Shown here one piece after another: positions 49,691 through 58,077 of a stretch of 64,000 nt of DNA (positions are counted from its first letter, which is position 1; the number at the start of each line of letters is the position of its first letter). The DNA is from Nocardia inohanensis NBRC 100128 (GTDB lineage: Bacteria; Actinomycetota; Actinomycetes; Mycobacteriales; Mycobacteriaceae): contig NZ_BDBK01000002.1 of NCBI RefSeq assembly GCF_001612945.1, forward strand, positions 744,001 to 808,000, written 5' to 3'. A model generated the notes under the pieces. The model was not told the origin of the DNA, searched no databases, and worked only from the letters and a program-made list of their open reading frames with translations. Both the position numbers and the translations under genes were made by a program.

Positions 49691-50905
49691 CTACAGGCTG
49701 TTCGCGAGCAGCGCGTACTGCGCGGCCGCGGCCTTGTGTGCGGCGGCCTCGTTGTCCGCGTTCACCACGCCGACATAGCGCTTGTACACCACATAGCAGC
49801 GGTAGATGGTCTTGCTGCTGGTCTTGTGCGTCACGCACTTGGTGTCCGGAACCTTGTCCGGCGCCGTCCCATTCGTCTCGCCCAAGCCGCTGATCAGGCC
49901 GCTCACCAGGTCCGCGCTCGCCCGGGCGTCCCGGGTGCGGAAGGCGTAGTTGTCGCCCACGATCGCCATCGCGTCCATATCGGTGTCGTCGACCAGCCGC
50001 TGCCGCAACGCCTGTTCACCGGCCGGATGAATCAGCATGCTCGGGCCGAACACCGCGAAGGTATCCGGATCGGGCGTGTGATTGTCGCGATTGTCGGTCA
50101 GCACCCTCGCCAGCATCCGATCCCGATCCACCGGCAGCTTCTCCAGTTGATCGGCGGCCGTGGCGTGGAAGGCGTCCAGCGCCGGCACCTCCGCGTCCAG
50201 GGTCTTGCGCACCCACGAGAGCAGATCCGCCTGTTCGGACTTGGGGCGGGTGATGAACAGCGAGATGACGAAATCCTGGTGCGCCATGACCGCGCCGATA
50301 TTGGCCACGCCCGGCCGCCAGTGCATGTACGCGTCGGGATACTCGGTCAGGGTGAGCTTGCGGTTCTGGTCCAGTGCCACATTGAAATCCGCGTCCTCGA
50401 TCTCCCGCGCCGCCAGCTTGGCATTGTCGGCGCTGGACATGCGCAGCAGCCGGATGGTGACCGTGGTGGCCTTCGGATCGGCCTCGTCGGTGCTCGCCTG
50501 CGATTGCAGATCGGTACTGCTGGTGGCGAATCCGGTCAGGAAGCCGCGACTGTCCAGCACCGGCTTGGCGGTATTGGAGAGATGGCTGACGCTGATCACA
50601 TCCTTGACCGAGGGCAGCACCACGCCGCCGCGGCCGATCCCCACGCTCTCGTCCACCTTCACCCCGGGCACCACCGCATCGGCCATCCGAATGCCTTCCA
50701 GCACCGCGCCTTTGCCATCGGCGGACTGGTTGTAGGTGTAGCGGTTCACCGGATAACTACCGGCGTCGAGCGTGCGGACGTCCAGTTCACCCGCCACCGC
50801 GTGCCCCGGTTTCCCGCACCCCGCCACCAGGGCGGTCAGGGCCACACAGGTGACGGCGGTGACGATCCGGGCTGCTGTCGAGGACTGGCGTGTGCCGCGG
50901 CCCAT
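49691..50905 (-). CDS. DUF7373-type lipoprotein
   Basis: The 404-residue precursor has a lipobox (LVAGC, Cys about 30) and a mature region with LDAGSYPVNRYTYNQ, DSRGFLTGFATS and C-terminal CVTHKTSSKTIYRCYVVYKRYVG, a pattern found in multiple lipoproteins of Nocardia and Gordonia grouped as DUF7373. Two Cys near the C-terminus may form a disulphide. Function unknown. Confidence 0.75.
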   Translation of the reverse strand: MGRGTRQSSTAARIVTAVTCVALTALVAGCGKPGHAVAGELDVRTLDAGSYPVNRYTYNQSADGKGAVLEGIRMADAVVPGVKVDESVGIGRGGVVLPSVKDVISVSHLSNTAKPVLDSRGFLTGFATSSTDLQSQASTDEADPKATTVTIRLLRMSSADNAKLAAREIEDADFNVALDQNRKLTLTEYPDAYMHWRPGVANIGAVMAHQDFVISLFITRPKSEQADLLSWVRKTLDAEVPALDAFHATAADQLEKLPVDRDRMLARVLTDNRDNHTPDPDTFAVFGPSMLIHPAGEQALRQRLVDDTDMDAMAIVGDNYAFRTRDARASADLVSGLISGLGETNGTAPDKVPDTKCVTHKTSSKTIYRCYVVYKRYVGVVNADNEAAAHKAAAAQYALLANSL

Positions 50906-50995
50906 GATGCTCCCTCCCGCGCCACCCTGCCGGTAGCGCTCCGGCCCCTAGATTTTCGGACCCGGCACCCACGGGTGTCCACCGTTATCGGCGGT

Positions 50996-52219
50996 TCAGA
51001 CCCAGATGCCCTTGCCGACGGTCACCACACCGCCATTGCTGACCGCGAAACGATCCCGGTCCCGGTCCAGATCCACGCCGATGATCTCGCCCTCGGAGAC
51101 CACCACGTTCTTGTCGAGAATCGCGTGCCGGACCACCGCGCCGCGGCCGATGCGCACCCCCGGCATCAGCACGCTGCCCTCGACCGTCGCGCCGTCCTCC
51201 ACCATCACATTCGAGAACAGGACCGAATTGCGGACCGTGGCCGCGGACAGGATCGAGCCCGAACCCACGATCGACTCCTGAGCCAGGCCGCCCCGGCCGA
51301 ACTTGGCGGGCGGAAGGTTCTCGGCCGCACCGCGAATCGGCCAGTGCTTGTTGTAGAGGTCGAATACCGGGTCCACCGAGACCAGATCCATATGCGCCTC
51401 GTAGAAGGCGTCCAGGGTGCCCACATCGCGCCAGTAGCCGCGGCTGCGGTCGGTCGCGCCTGGGACGTCGTTGCGGGCGAAGTCGTAGACCGCGGCCGCG
51501 CCCGAGCGCACCAGGCTCGGAATGATGTCGCCGCCCATATCGTGATCGGAATCGTTGTCGTCGGCATCCGCGCGGATCGCGTCCACCAGCACCTTGGTGG
51601 TGAAGACGTAATTGCCCATCGAGGCGAAGGTGGAGTTCGGGTCGTCCGGGGTGCCGGGTGGATGCGCGGGCTTCTCCAGGAAATTCACGATCCGGCCCGA
51701 CTCGTCGGAATCGATGCAGCCGAACGCGCTCGCGGTGCTGCGCGGCACCCGGATGCCCGCCACCGTCACGCCCGCCCCGGATTCGATATGCGCCTGCACC
51801 ATCTGCTCCGGATCCATCCGGTACACGTGATCCGCGCCGAACACCACGATGTACTCGGGATCCTCGTCGTAGATCAGGTTCAGCGACTGCATGATCGCGT
51901 CGGCGCTGCCGGTGTACCAGCGCGGGCCCAGCCGCTGCTGCGCCGGCACCGGGGTGATGTACTCGCCGCCGAAACCCGAGAGCCGCCAGGTCTGCGAGAT
52001 GTGCCGGTCCAGTGAATGCGACTTGTACTGGGTGAGCACGCAGATCCGCAGGTAGCCGGCGTTGACGAGGTTGGACAGCACGAAATCGATGAGCCGGTAG
52101 GCGCCCCCGAACGGAACGGCCGGTTTGGCGCGATCCTTGGTGAGCGGAAACAGTCGCTTCCCCTCGCCACCGGCGAGCACGATCCCGAGTACGTGCGGCT
52201 GGCTCCTCACACTCGCCAA
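50996..52219 (-). CDS. glgC: Glucose-1-phosphate adenylyltransferase
   Basis: GlgC makes ADP-glucose for glycogen and alpha-glucan synthesis. The 407-residue protein has the N-terminal nucleotide motif [34 protein letters not shown], a substrate site FLEKP, and a C-terminal left-handed beta-helix. It is divergent from glgA with a 96-bp gap, as Rv1213/Rv1212c in mycobacteria. Confidence 0.95.
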   Translation of the reverse strand: MASVRSQPHVLGIVLAGGEGKRLFPLTKDRAKPAVPFGGAYRLIDFVLSNLVNAGYLRICVLTQYKSHSLDRHISQTWRLSGFGGEYITPVPAQQRLGPRWYTGSADAIMQSLNLIYDEDPEYIVVFGADHVYRMDPEQMVQAHIESGAGVTVAGIRVPRSTASAFGCIDSDESGRIVNFLEKPAHPPGTPDDPNSTFASMGNYVFTTKVLVDAIRADADDNDSDHDMGGDIIPSLVRSGAAAVYDFARNDVPGATDRSRGYWRDVGTLDAFYEAHMDLVSVDPVFDLYNKHWPIRGAAENLPPAKFGRGGLAQESIVGSGSILSAATVRNSVLFSNVMVEDGATVEGSVLMPGVRIGRGAVVRHAILDKNVVVSEGEIIGVDLDRDRDRFAVSNGGVVTVGKGIWV

Positions 52220-52315
52220 ACTACCGGTACCGATCGAACCTGGAATGGCCAGCAGGTTCCATGTCAGTCGCGTCGGCGATTGGTGGGCACGGGTGCGAGC
52301 GATTAGTTTGGACCG

Positions 52316-53515
52316 GTGAGTTCCGGCTCGGCCGGCGGCCGCGACCTACGCGTCGCCATGATGACCCGTGAATACCCGCCCGAGGTGTACGGCGGGGCGG
52401 GCGTGCATGTCACCGAACTGGTGCCGCGACTACGCGAACTCTGCGATGTGACCGTGCACTGCATGGGCGTCGAACGCGCCGATGCCGTGGTGCACCAACC
52501 GGATCCGATGCTGTACGCGGCCAACTCGGTCTTGCAGATGATGTCCGCGCAGCTGCGCATGGCCGATGCCGCCGGCGGCATGGACGTGGTGCACTCGCAC
52601 ACCTGGTACACCGGGCTGGCCGGGCATCTCGCCGCCACGCTGTACGGGATTCCGCATGTGCTGACCGCGCATTCGCTGGAACCGCGGCGGCCGTGGAAGG
52701 CCGAGCAACTCGGCGGCGGATATCGGCTCTCCTCGTGGTCCGAGCACAATGCCATCGTCGCCGCCGACGCGGTCATCGCGGTCAGCGCGGGCATGCGGGC
52801 CGATGTGCTGAAGGCCTATCCGGATATCGATCCCGCGCGAGTGCACGTGGTGCACAACGGAATCGACGCGCAGGTGTGGCATCCGGGCGGGCCCGCGCTC
52901 GAAACCCGGGACATACTCACCGAACTCGGAGTGCGCCGGGACCGGCCCATCGCGGCGTTCGTCGGGCGGATCACCCGGCAGAAGGGCGTCGCGCACCTGC
53001 TGGCGGCGGCGCGGCATCTGGATCCGGATATTCAGCTGGTGCTCTGCGCCGGGGCCGCCGACACCCCGGCCATGGAGGCCGAAGTGGCGGCGGCGGTTCG
53101 CGATCTGAGCGCGACGCGGGACGGCGTGTTCTGGGTGAAGCAGATGCTGCCGACCGAACTGGTGCGGCAGGTGCTCGCGGCCGCGACGGTGTTCATCTGC
53201 CCGTCGGTGTACGAACCGCTGGGGATCGTGAATCTCGAGGCGATGGCGTGCGGGACCGCGGTGGTGGCCTCGGATGTGGGCGGAATTCCGGAGGTCGTGG
53301 TCGAAGGGAAGACCGGTCGGCTCGTGCATTACGACGAGACCGCGCCCGGCGATTTCGAGCGCGGGCTCGCCCGGGCCGTCAATCAGGTCGCCGCCGACCC
53401 GGTCACGGCCGCGGCCATGGGGGTGGCGGGGCGCGACCGCGCGATCAGCGCTTTCGACTGGTCGCAGGTGGCGGCGCGCACGGCGGCCGTCTACGACCTG
53501 GTGCGCAAGACCTAG
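52316..53515 (+). CDS. glgM: Alpha-maltose-1-phosphate synthase / glycogen synthase GlgM
   Basis: The 399-residue GT4 enzyme has the N-terminal [21 protein letters not shown] motif, [12 protein letters not shown], and a C-terminal acceptor/donor region ([39 protein letters not shown]). Mycobacterial orthologue Rv1212c makes maltose-1-phosphate from ADP-glucose for the GlgE pathway. GTG 52316 adds a short lead; the start may instead be near the [10 protein letters not shown] segment. Its stop overlaps that of the convergent GNAT gene by 4 bp. Confidence 0.9.
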   Translation: MSSGSAGGRDLRVAMMTREYPPEVYGGAGVHVTELVPRLRELCDVTVHCMGVERADAVVHQPDPMLYAANSVLQMMSAQLRMADAAGGMDVVHSHTWYTGLAGHLAATLYGIPHVLTAHSLEPRRPWKAEQLGGGYRLSSWSEHNAIVAADAVIAVSAGMRADVLKAYPDIDPARVHVVHNGIDAQVWHPGGPALETRDILTELGVRRDRPIAAFVGRITRQKGVAHLLAAARHLDPDIQLVLCAGAADTPAMEAEVAAAVRDLSATRDGVFWVKQMLPTELVRQVLAAATVFICPSVYEPLGIVNLEAMACGTAVVASDVGGIPEVVVEGKTGRLVHYDETAPGDFERGLARAVNQVAADPVTAAAMGVAGRDRAISAFDWSQVAARTAAVYDLVRKT

Positions 53516-53994
53516 AGCCGGTACCGCATGAACACGTCCGCGCGGTCGTAATGGAACGGCGGCAGTTCGGCGGGCGGGACGTGCACGAAACCGACCGACT
53601 CGTACAGGTGCACGGCATCGACCAGCGCGCTGTTGCTGGCCAGGAACACCTCCGTCGCACCCAGCCGCCGGGCCCGGTCGAGCGCGGCCGCCAGCAAACG
53701 GCGGCCCACGCCCCGTCCCCGAACCCGCGGTGTCACCGCCATTTTCGAGAGTTCGAACACGCCGGGCCGCTCGGCCACCAGCGCCACGCACCCGACGGCG
53801 TCGGCGCCGTCCCGCGCGATCAGCACCTGGCCGCCGTCGGTCACGATCCGCTGCGGGTGGTCGAGGGTTGCCAGATCGGCCGGCTCGACGGTGAAGATGG
53901 TGGTGATCCACTCCAGGTTGAGGTCCTTGAAGGCCTGGGCGTCGGCGGGGGTGGCCATCGGCTCGATCACGATGCTGTCCGTCTGCGAAGTCAC
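53512..53994 (-). CDS. GNAT-family N-acetyltransferase
   Basis: The 160-residue protein has the GNAT core: VFELSKMAVTPRVRGRGVGRRLL (acetyl-CoA-binding motif A) and an ATEVFLASNSALVDAVHLYESVGF segment typical of acetyltransferases that act on small molecules. GTG 53994 is used; the upstream frame has no match. It is divergent from the LysR gene with a 69-bp gap and converges on glgM with a 4-bp overlap. Substrate unknown. Confidence 0.85.
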   Translation of the reverse strand: MTSQTDSIVIEPMATPADAQAFKDLNLEWITTIFTVEPADLATLDHPQRIVTDGGQVLIARDGADAVGCVALVAERPGVFELSKMAVTPRVRGRGVGRRLLAAALDRARRLGATEVFLASNSALVDAVHLYESVGFVHVPPAELPPFHYDRADVFMRYRL

Positions 53995-54063
53995 CAGCAC
54001 AGCATGCCCAGCCTCGAACCATAACGTCCAATACTTGATAACTGCGATTGATACGCTGAACTT

Positions 54064-54993
54064 ATGGTTGACGGAGTCGAGCTGCGCCACCTGCGCTATT
54101 TCCTGGCGGTCGCCGACGAACTGCACTTCGGGCGCGCCGCCGCCCGGCTGCACATCGCCCAGCCCGCGCTGACCCAGCAGATCCAGCGCCTCGAAACCCT
54201 GCTCGGCACCAAACTCTTCGACCGCACCTCGCGCACCGTCGCCCTGACCCCCGCCGGGCAGGTGCTCCGCGAACGCGCCCGGCCGCTGCTCGGCCACGCC
54301 GCCCGCGATCTGGCCGAGATCGCCCGCATCGGCGAAGGCAGCCAGGGCACCCTCTACCTCGGATTCGTCCCCTCGGTGCTGCCCCTCGAACCACTGCGCG
54401 GGGTGCGTGAATTCCGGGAACGGTTCCCGTTGGTGGAGGTCGACCTGGTGGAGGGCTACACCAGCCATCTGATGGAGAAGCTCGCCACCGGCGCGCTGGA
54501 CACCGCCATCGTCCGCGATCCCGACCCGCTGCCCGGCGTCACCACCGAGCCGCTGATGACCGAACCGTTCGTGGCGATCGTGCCCGTCGACCACCCGTTC
54601 GCGGATCGCACCACCATCACCGGAGCCGAACTCGCCGACAGCCCGATGGTCTTCTTCCCCCGAGCGGCGGGCTCGCTCGCCCACGACAAGAATCTGTCCC
54701 CCATGCTCGAATCGGGCCAGCGCCCGCACATCGTCCAGGAGGCCACCAACTGGACGATCATCCTCTACCTGGTGGCGGCGGGCCTGGGCATCACCATCGC
54801 CCCGCGCAGCGCCACCTTCACGGCTCCCGTTTCCGTCCGGATCATTCCGCTCACCGGCACATCGGCGGCGACCACGATCTACACCGCGCACCGCAGCGAC
54901 GAGAATCGCGCACTCGTGCGGAACCTGCTGGCGCTGCTCCCCAACCGCGGGGTCAGCGCCGCCGGTAGCTCGACACCGTCACCGAGGCCGTGA
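54064..54993 (+). CDS. LysR-family transcriptional regulator
   Basis: The 309-residue LysR protein has the HTH (HLRYFLAVADELHFGRAAARLHIAQPALTQQIQRLETLLG) and a periplasmic-binding-like effector domain (LYLGFVPSVLPLEPLRG, DTAIVRDPDPL). The divergent GNAT gene is its likely target. Its 3' end overlaps the end of the convergent RlmA-type gene by 41 bp. Effector unknown. Confidence 0.9.
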   Translation: MVDGVELRHLRYFLAVADELHFGRAAARLHIAQPALTQQIQRLETLLGTKLFDRTSRTVALTPAGQVLRERARPLLGHAARDLAEIARIGEGSQGTLYLGFVPSVLPLEPLRGVREFRERFPLVEVDLVEGYTSHLMEKLATGALDTAIVRDPDPLPGVTTEPLMTEPFVAIVPVDHPFADRTTITGAELADSPMVFFPRAAGSLAHDKNLSPMLESGQRPHIVQEATNWTIILYLVAAGLGITIAPRSATFTAPVSVRIIPLTGTSAATTIYTAHRSDENRALVRNLLALLPNRGVSAAGSSTPSPRP

Positions 54994-55924
54994 CCGGAAG
55001 CGGATCCGGCAGCGCCGCAATGCGTTCCGCCCGGTCCGCCGCGGCGTGAAAGGCCGACGGCCCCATACCCGCGACCGCGGAGATATCCGCATGCGTCAGC
55101 GGCATCGAGTATTCGACCTCGGTCCGCTCCAGCAATTCGAAACGGCCGCCCAGCGATTCGGCCAGCCGCTCCTGCTTGGCCGCATCCACCCGCACCATCC
55201 CGAGCGGCTCGATGAGCTCGCCCAGATGCCGTGCGGTCGGGGTCGCCACGATGAACCGGCCGTCGGCGGTGAGCACCCGCGCCACCTCATCCGGATTGCG
55301 TGGTGCGAAGACCGACAGCACCGTGCCCATCGCGCCGTCGCGCACCGGCAACCCGCGCCACGCGTCCGCGAGCACGGCTCCCGCCCGCGCATGCGCCCGG
55401 GCGCTGCGCTTCGCCGCCGGTTTCGACACATCCAGCGCGATGCCCCGCGCCTGCGGCAGTGCGTCGAGCACCGCGGCGAGGTAGTAGCCGGTGCCCGCGC
55501 CGATCTCGAGCACTCCGGGTGATCCGCCGCCCCGGACTTCGTCATCGGCGAGCAGCAGACCGGCGAGACGCGTCGAGGAGTATGCCGCGGCGGTCGACCC
55601 CGGCGCGCTCACTCGGTGACCGCGGCGCACGGCCCGGACCAGCGCCGTTGCGATGGGCGCGAAATGACCCGCCGATTGGAAGGCCGCGCGGGCATCCAGC
55701 ATCGCCGGGGTGTCGCCGGTCATCTTGGTGGACGCACCGGTGAGCAGGCTGACATAGCCCTGCCGGGCGATATCGAAGGCATGGCCGTGCGGGCAGCGCA
55801 GGGTATGGCCGTCGGCCGCGAGGGGCCGGGCGCACTCCGGGCAGGCCAGCAGATCGGCGCAGGCGATGAGGCGGTTCGCGGGGGATGCCTCGGCCGTGCC
55901 GATCGGAGAGCGTTCGGTGTTCAC
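54953..55924 (-). CDS. RlmA-type 23S rRNA (guanine) methyltransferase
   Basis: The 323-residue protein has an N-terminal zinc ribbon (CPECARPL...LRCPHGHAFD, C-x2-C then C and H) and a SAM-binding domain with VLEIGAGTGYYLAAVL and SVFAPRNPDEVARVL. This fits the RlmA family; the Gram-positive RlmA(II)/TlrB branch methylates G748 and gives resistance to some mycinosyl macrolides. GTG 55924 sits inside a perfect palindrome (55911-55930). An upstream frame to 56086 exists but is not family-like. The 3' end overlaps the LysR gene by 41 bp. Confidence 0.82.
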   Translation of the reverse strand: MNTERSPIGTAEASPANRLIACADLLACPECARPLAADGHTLRCPHGHAFDIARQGYVSLLTGASTKMTGDTPAMLDARAAFQSAGHFAPIATALVRAVRRGHRVSAPGSTAAAYSSTRLAGLLLADDEVRGGGSPGVLEIGAGTGYYLAAVLDALPQARGIALDVSKPAAKRSARAHARAGAVLADAWRGLPVRDGAMGTVLSVFAPRNPDEVARVLTADGRFIVATPTARHLGELIEPLGMVRVDAAKQERLAESLGGRFELLERTEVEYSMPLTHADISAVAGMGPSAFHAAADRAERIAALPDPLPVTASVTVSSYRRR

Positions 55925-55930
55925 CGAACG
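55911..55930. promoter_or_regulatory. Perfect palindrome over the methyltransferase start codon
   Basis: Arms CGTTCGGTG (55911-55919) and CACCGAACG (55922-55930) flank TT, and the GTG start on the minus strand is 55924-55922. It could be an operator or an RNA hairpin hiding the initiation site. Confidence 0.5.
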
Positions 55931-55968
55931 CGGGGAGTCGCGGAAGGGCCGACGAGAATCACGGCGAA

Positions 55969-55988
55969 GCCCCCGGCAGTCCGGGGGC
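55969..55988. terminator. Short GC-rich hairpin upstream of the methyltransferase
   Basis: An 8-bp stem GCCCCCGG/CCGGGGGC with loop CAGT lies between the DUF3117 gene and the RlmA-type gene; no T-tract. It may end DUF3117 transcription or act as a leader hairpin. Confidence 0.35.
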
Positions 55989-56172
55989 CTCCACCGTGGG
56001 CTCGGTCGCCCGAGGGCGTGACGGCGACGTCGCCGTGAGTCCGGTTGGTGTTCGCCATGCGCCTCGTCTTCCGGGTGTCGGGGCAAACGCCCCGACGCGT
56101 CCCGTGAGGCGGGTTTCCGCTCGTCCTTCGGGGGTATCAGGGGTTCAGCCCCGGAAATTCCCGAGAGTTGGG

Positions 56173-56340
56173 TTAACCGGTGACATTCTTGAGTTCGTCA
56201 CCCAGCGCCGCGGCTTCGTCCGGCGTGAGCTCTACGACCAGACGCCCGCCACCCTCGAGTGGAACCCGCATGACGATTCCACGCCCTTCCTTGGTTGCCT
56301 CGAGGGGACCGTCCCCGGTGCGGGGCTTCATGGCCGCCAT
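56173..56340 (-). CDS. DUF3117 protein (Rv1211-like)
   Basis: The 55-residue protein (MAAMKPRTGDGPLEATKEG..., ending LGDELKNVTG) matches the very conserved actinobacterial DUF3117 family, and M. tuberculosis Rv1211 almost residue for residue. Start ATG 56340 follows GGAGGGAGCAGAGG. Too short for many gene callers. Rv1211 has been described as calmodulin-like and calcium binding; no EF-hand is visible here. Confidence 0.95.
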   Translation of the reverse strand: MAAMKPRTGDGPLEATKEGRGIVMRVPLEGGGRLVVELTPDEAAALGDELKNVTG

Positions 56341-56505
56341 CCTCTGCTCCCTCCAGATCTGCGCGGTCTACTGCGCACTTTCATGGAACTCCAGTTGTCA
56401 CCAACCAGGCAGCCCGCCGGCATGTGGCGGGCTACACCTTGACCATTCTTCCCTATCGCGGATCGGGGCGGGTACCTGAGTTCCAAAAACCGACCGTTGT
56501 GGCGT

Positions 56506-57081
56506 TCAGCGTGTCTCCACATTCACCCAGCAATCGGCGATGTGGTCGTCTACCATGCCCGTCGCTTGCATGAGTGCGTACGCAGTAGTGGGTCCCACGA
56601 ATTTGAATCCGCGCCGCTTGAGTTCTTTTGCGAGAGCGGTGGATTCGGCTGTGACGGCGGGCACATCGGAGAGTTTCCGGGGGCGTTTGCGAGGTTCGGG
56701 AGCGAAGGACCAGAGCAGCTCGTCCAGACTCTCGCCGAGGTCCCGGGCAACCCGCGCATTATGGACGCTCGCCTCGATCTTGGCGCGATTGCGAACTATG
56801 CCCGGATCCGCCATGAGCCGCTCCACATCGGCCGCGCCGAACGCCGCCACCTTCTCGATGGCGAATCCCTCGAAGGCCGCGCGGAATGCCTCGCGCTTGC
56901 GCAGAATCGTGATCCAGGCCAGACCCGATTGGAAGGCTTCGAGGCAAACTCGTTCGAACAGGGCGTCGTCACCGTGCAGCGCCCGGCCCCATTCGCCGTC
57001 GTGATAGTCGCGATAAAGCTGGGAGCCCTCCGACCATCCGCACCGGATCAACCCGTCCGAGACGAGCTCCACCCCGCTCAC
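56506..57081 (-). CDS. tag: DNA-3-methyladenine glycosylase I
   Basis: Tag removes 3-methyladenine from alkylated DNA. The 191-residue protein has the zinc-site residues (CGW near the N-terminus, DYHDGEWG, and C-terminal DDHIADCW), the HhH-type segment LAWITILRKREAFRAAFEGF, and the RNRAKIEASVHNA motif. It overlaps the DivIVA-like gene by 4 bp. Orthologue of Rv1210. Confidence 0.95.
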   Translation of the reverse strand: MSGVELVSDGLIRCGWSEGSQLYRDYHDGEWGRALHGDDALFERVCLEAFQSGLAWITILRKREAFRAAFEGFAIEKVAAFGAADVERLMADPGIVRNRAKIEASVHNARVARDLGESLDELLWSFAPEPRKRPRKLSDVPAVTAESTALAKELKRRGFKFVGPTTAYALMQATGMVDDHIADCWVNVETR

Positions 57082-57668
57082 TTCGCTCCGGCCTCGCCGT
57101 TCGATTCGCCCGCCGCGGCGTCGCCCGGCGCGTCGGGGGCCGGGTCGGCGACCGGCTGCGGGGCGGCGGCTTCGGTGGCGACCGTTCCGGAAACCACGCC
57201 GGGCGTGTCGGCGGCCTGCGGGTCGCCGGGGAGCACGCGCGGCAGCGGCGTGGACCCGCTGACCCGGCGCGGCGCCGGCGGCTCGCCCGGCGTCGCCGCG
57301 CCGTCGCCCGCCTCGGTGCGGTCCGGCAGCGGCGCGGTGAGGTTCGCCGCGGCGAGCGGACGCTGCGGCGCGGTGGCGGCCAGCAGGGCCCGCGCATCGG
57401 CCAGCTCGGACTCGAGTTCGTCGATGCGCCCGGCCAGCCGCGCCAGCGCCCAGTCCACTTCGCCCGCCTTGTACCCCCGGAACACCTGCTGGAAGCGCAG
57501 CGCCCGCACATCGCTGCCGCCGATGCCCGCGACCGGCAGCACGGTCGCCGTGGTGCCCTCCGGCAGCGGCCCCAACTCCTCGGAGCGTCCGAAGAGCGCA
57601 CTCGCCAGCAGGAACAGCAGCGCGGCGACCAGGCCGACGATCAGCACGTACAGCAACAGCGTGAGCAT
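57078..57668 (-). CDS. DivIVA domain-containing membrane protein (Rv1209-like)
   Basis: The 196-residue protein has an N-terminal TM (LLLYVLIVGLVAALLFLLASALF), a DivIVA-type segment (ALRFQQVFRGYKAGEVDWALARLAGRIDELESELADARALL) forming a coiled coil, and an Ala/Pro-rich disordered C-terminus of about 85 residues. It may bind curved polar membrane or Wag31. It is upstream of and coupled to tag, as Rv1209-Rv1210. Confidence 0.85.
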   Translation of the reverse strand: MLTLLLYVLIVGLVAALLFLLASALFGRSEELGPLPEGTTATVLPVAGIGGSDVRALRFQQVFRGYKAGEVDWALARLAGRIDELESELADARALLAATAPQRPLAAANLTAPLPDRTEAGDGAATPGEPPAPRRVSGSTPLPRVLPGDPQAADTPGVVSGTVATEAAAPQPVADPAPDAPGDAAAGESNGEAGAK

Positions 57669-57882
57669 GCCCCCGAGCTTAGGTGCAGCGCGCCCACCCG
57701 GACCCCGTCACCCCTGGCGGAATCCGGACCTCGAATCCCCCAGCGCACGACCATGACTCGTCATACAGCCCGCCATGGAAGCTGGGATTGCAAGGACACG
57801 CCGCCGCGGCGAGAAAGGTTCCGCCCCACGAAGGGAGCCCGGCCTCGAGAGGGAGCCGGCTCGTGACGGAGTCGTTCCCCCA

Positions 57883-58035
57883 ACGGGGAGGCCCCGCCAA
57901 ACGGGAAGACCCGCCAGGCAGGGAGGCCCGCCAGACGGGAAGGCCCCGCCAGACGGGGAGGCCCGCCAGACGGGGAGGCCCGCCAGACGGGGAGGCCCGC
58001 CAGACGCGAAGGCCCGACCGGACGCGAAGGCTCGC
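57883..58035. repeat. 17-18 bp tandem repeat array (VNTR-like)
   Basis: About nine consecutive units with consensus ACGGGGAGGCCCGCCAG, unit 17 or 18 bp. Three central units are identical; outer ones carry changes such as ACGGGAAG or ACGCGAAG. Because the unit is not a multiple of three, it cannot be a simple protein repeat. Confidence 0.85.
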
Positions 58036-58061
58036 CCGTTGCCTGGCAACGGGCGAGCCTT
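58027..58061. terminator. Strong hairpin next to mrp
   Basis: A perfect 16-bp stem (58027-58042 and 58046-58061, loop CTG) ends 17 bp from the mrp stop. The + strand side is followed by CCTTGTTTG; the minus side has no T-tract, so it may act as a bidirectional or mRNA-stabilising hairpin. Confidence 0.7.
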
Positions 58062-58077
58062 CCTTGTTTGCGTACGA

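Larger units (their letters stand above)
57669..58077. other. Gene-free stretch with tandem repeats and a hairpin
   Basis: This is the only gap longer than 300 bp. No credible gene is seen: frames are open on both strands only because of the GC-rich repeat. From about 57880 a tandem-repeat array is present, ending in a strong hairpin. It separates the inverted Rv1209-Rv1224-like block from mrp. Confidence 0.7.

Noticed and set aside
57883..58035. CRISPR array
   Set aside because: Units are contiguous and 17-18 bp with no unique spacers, and no cas genes are near.
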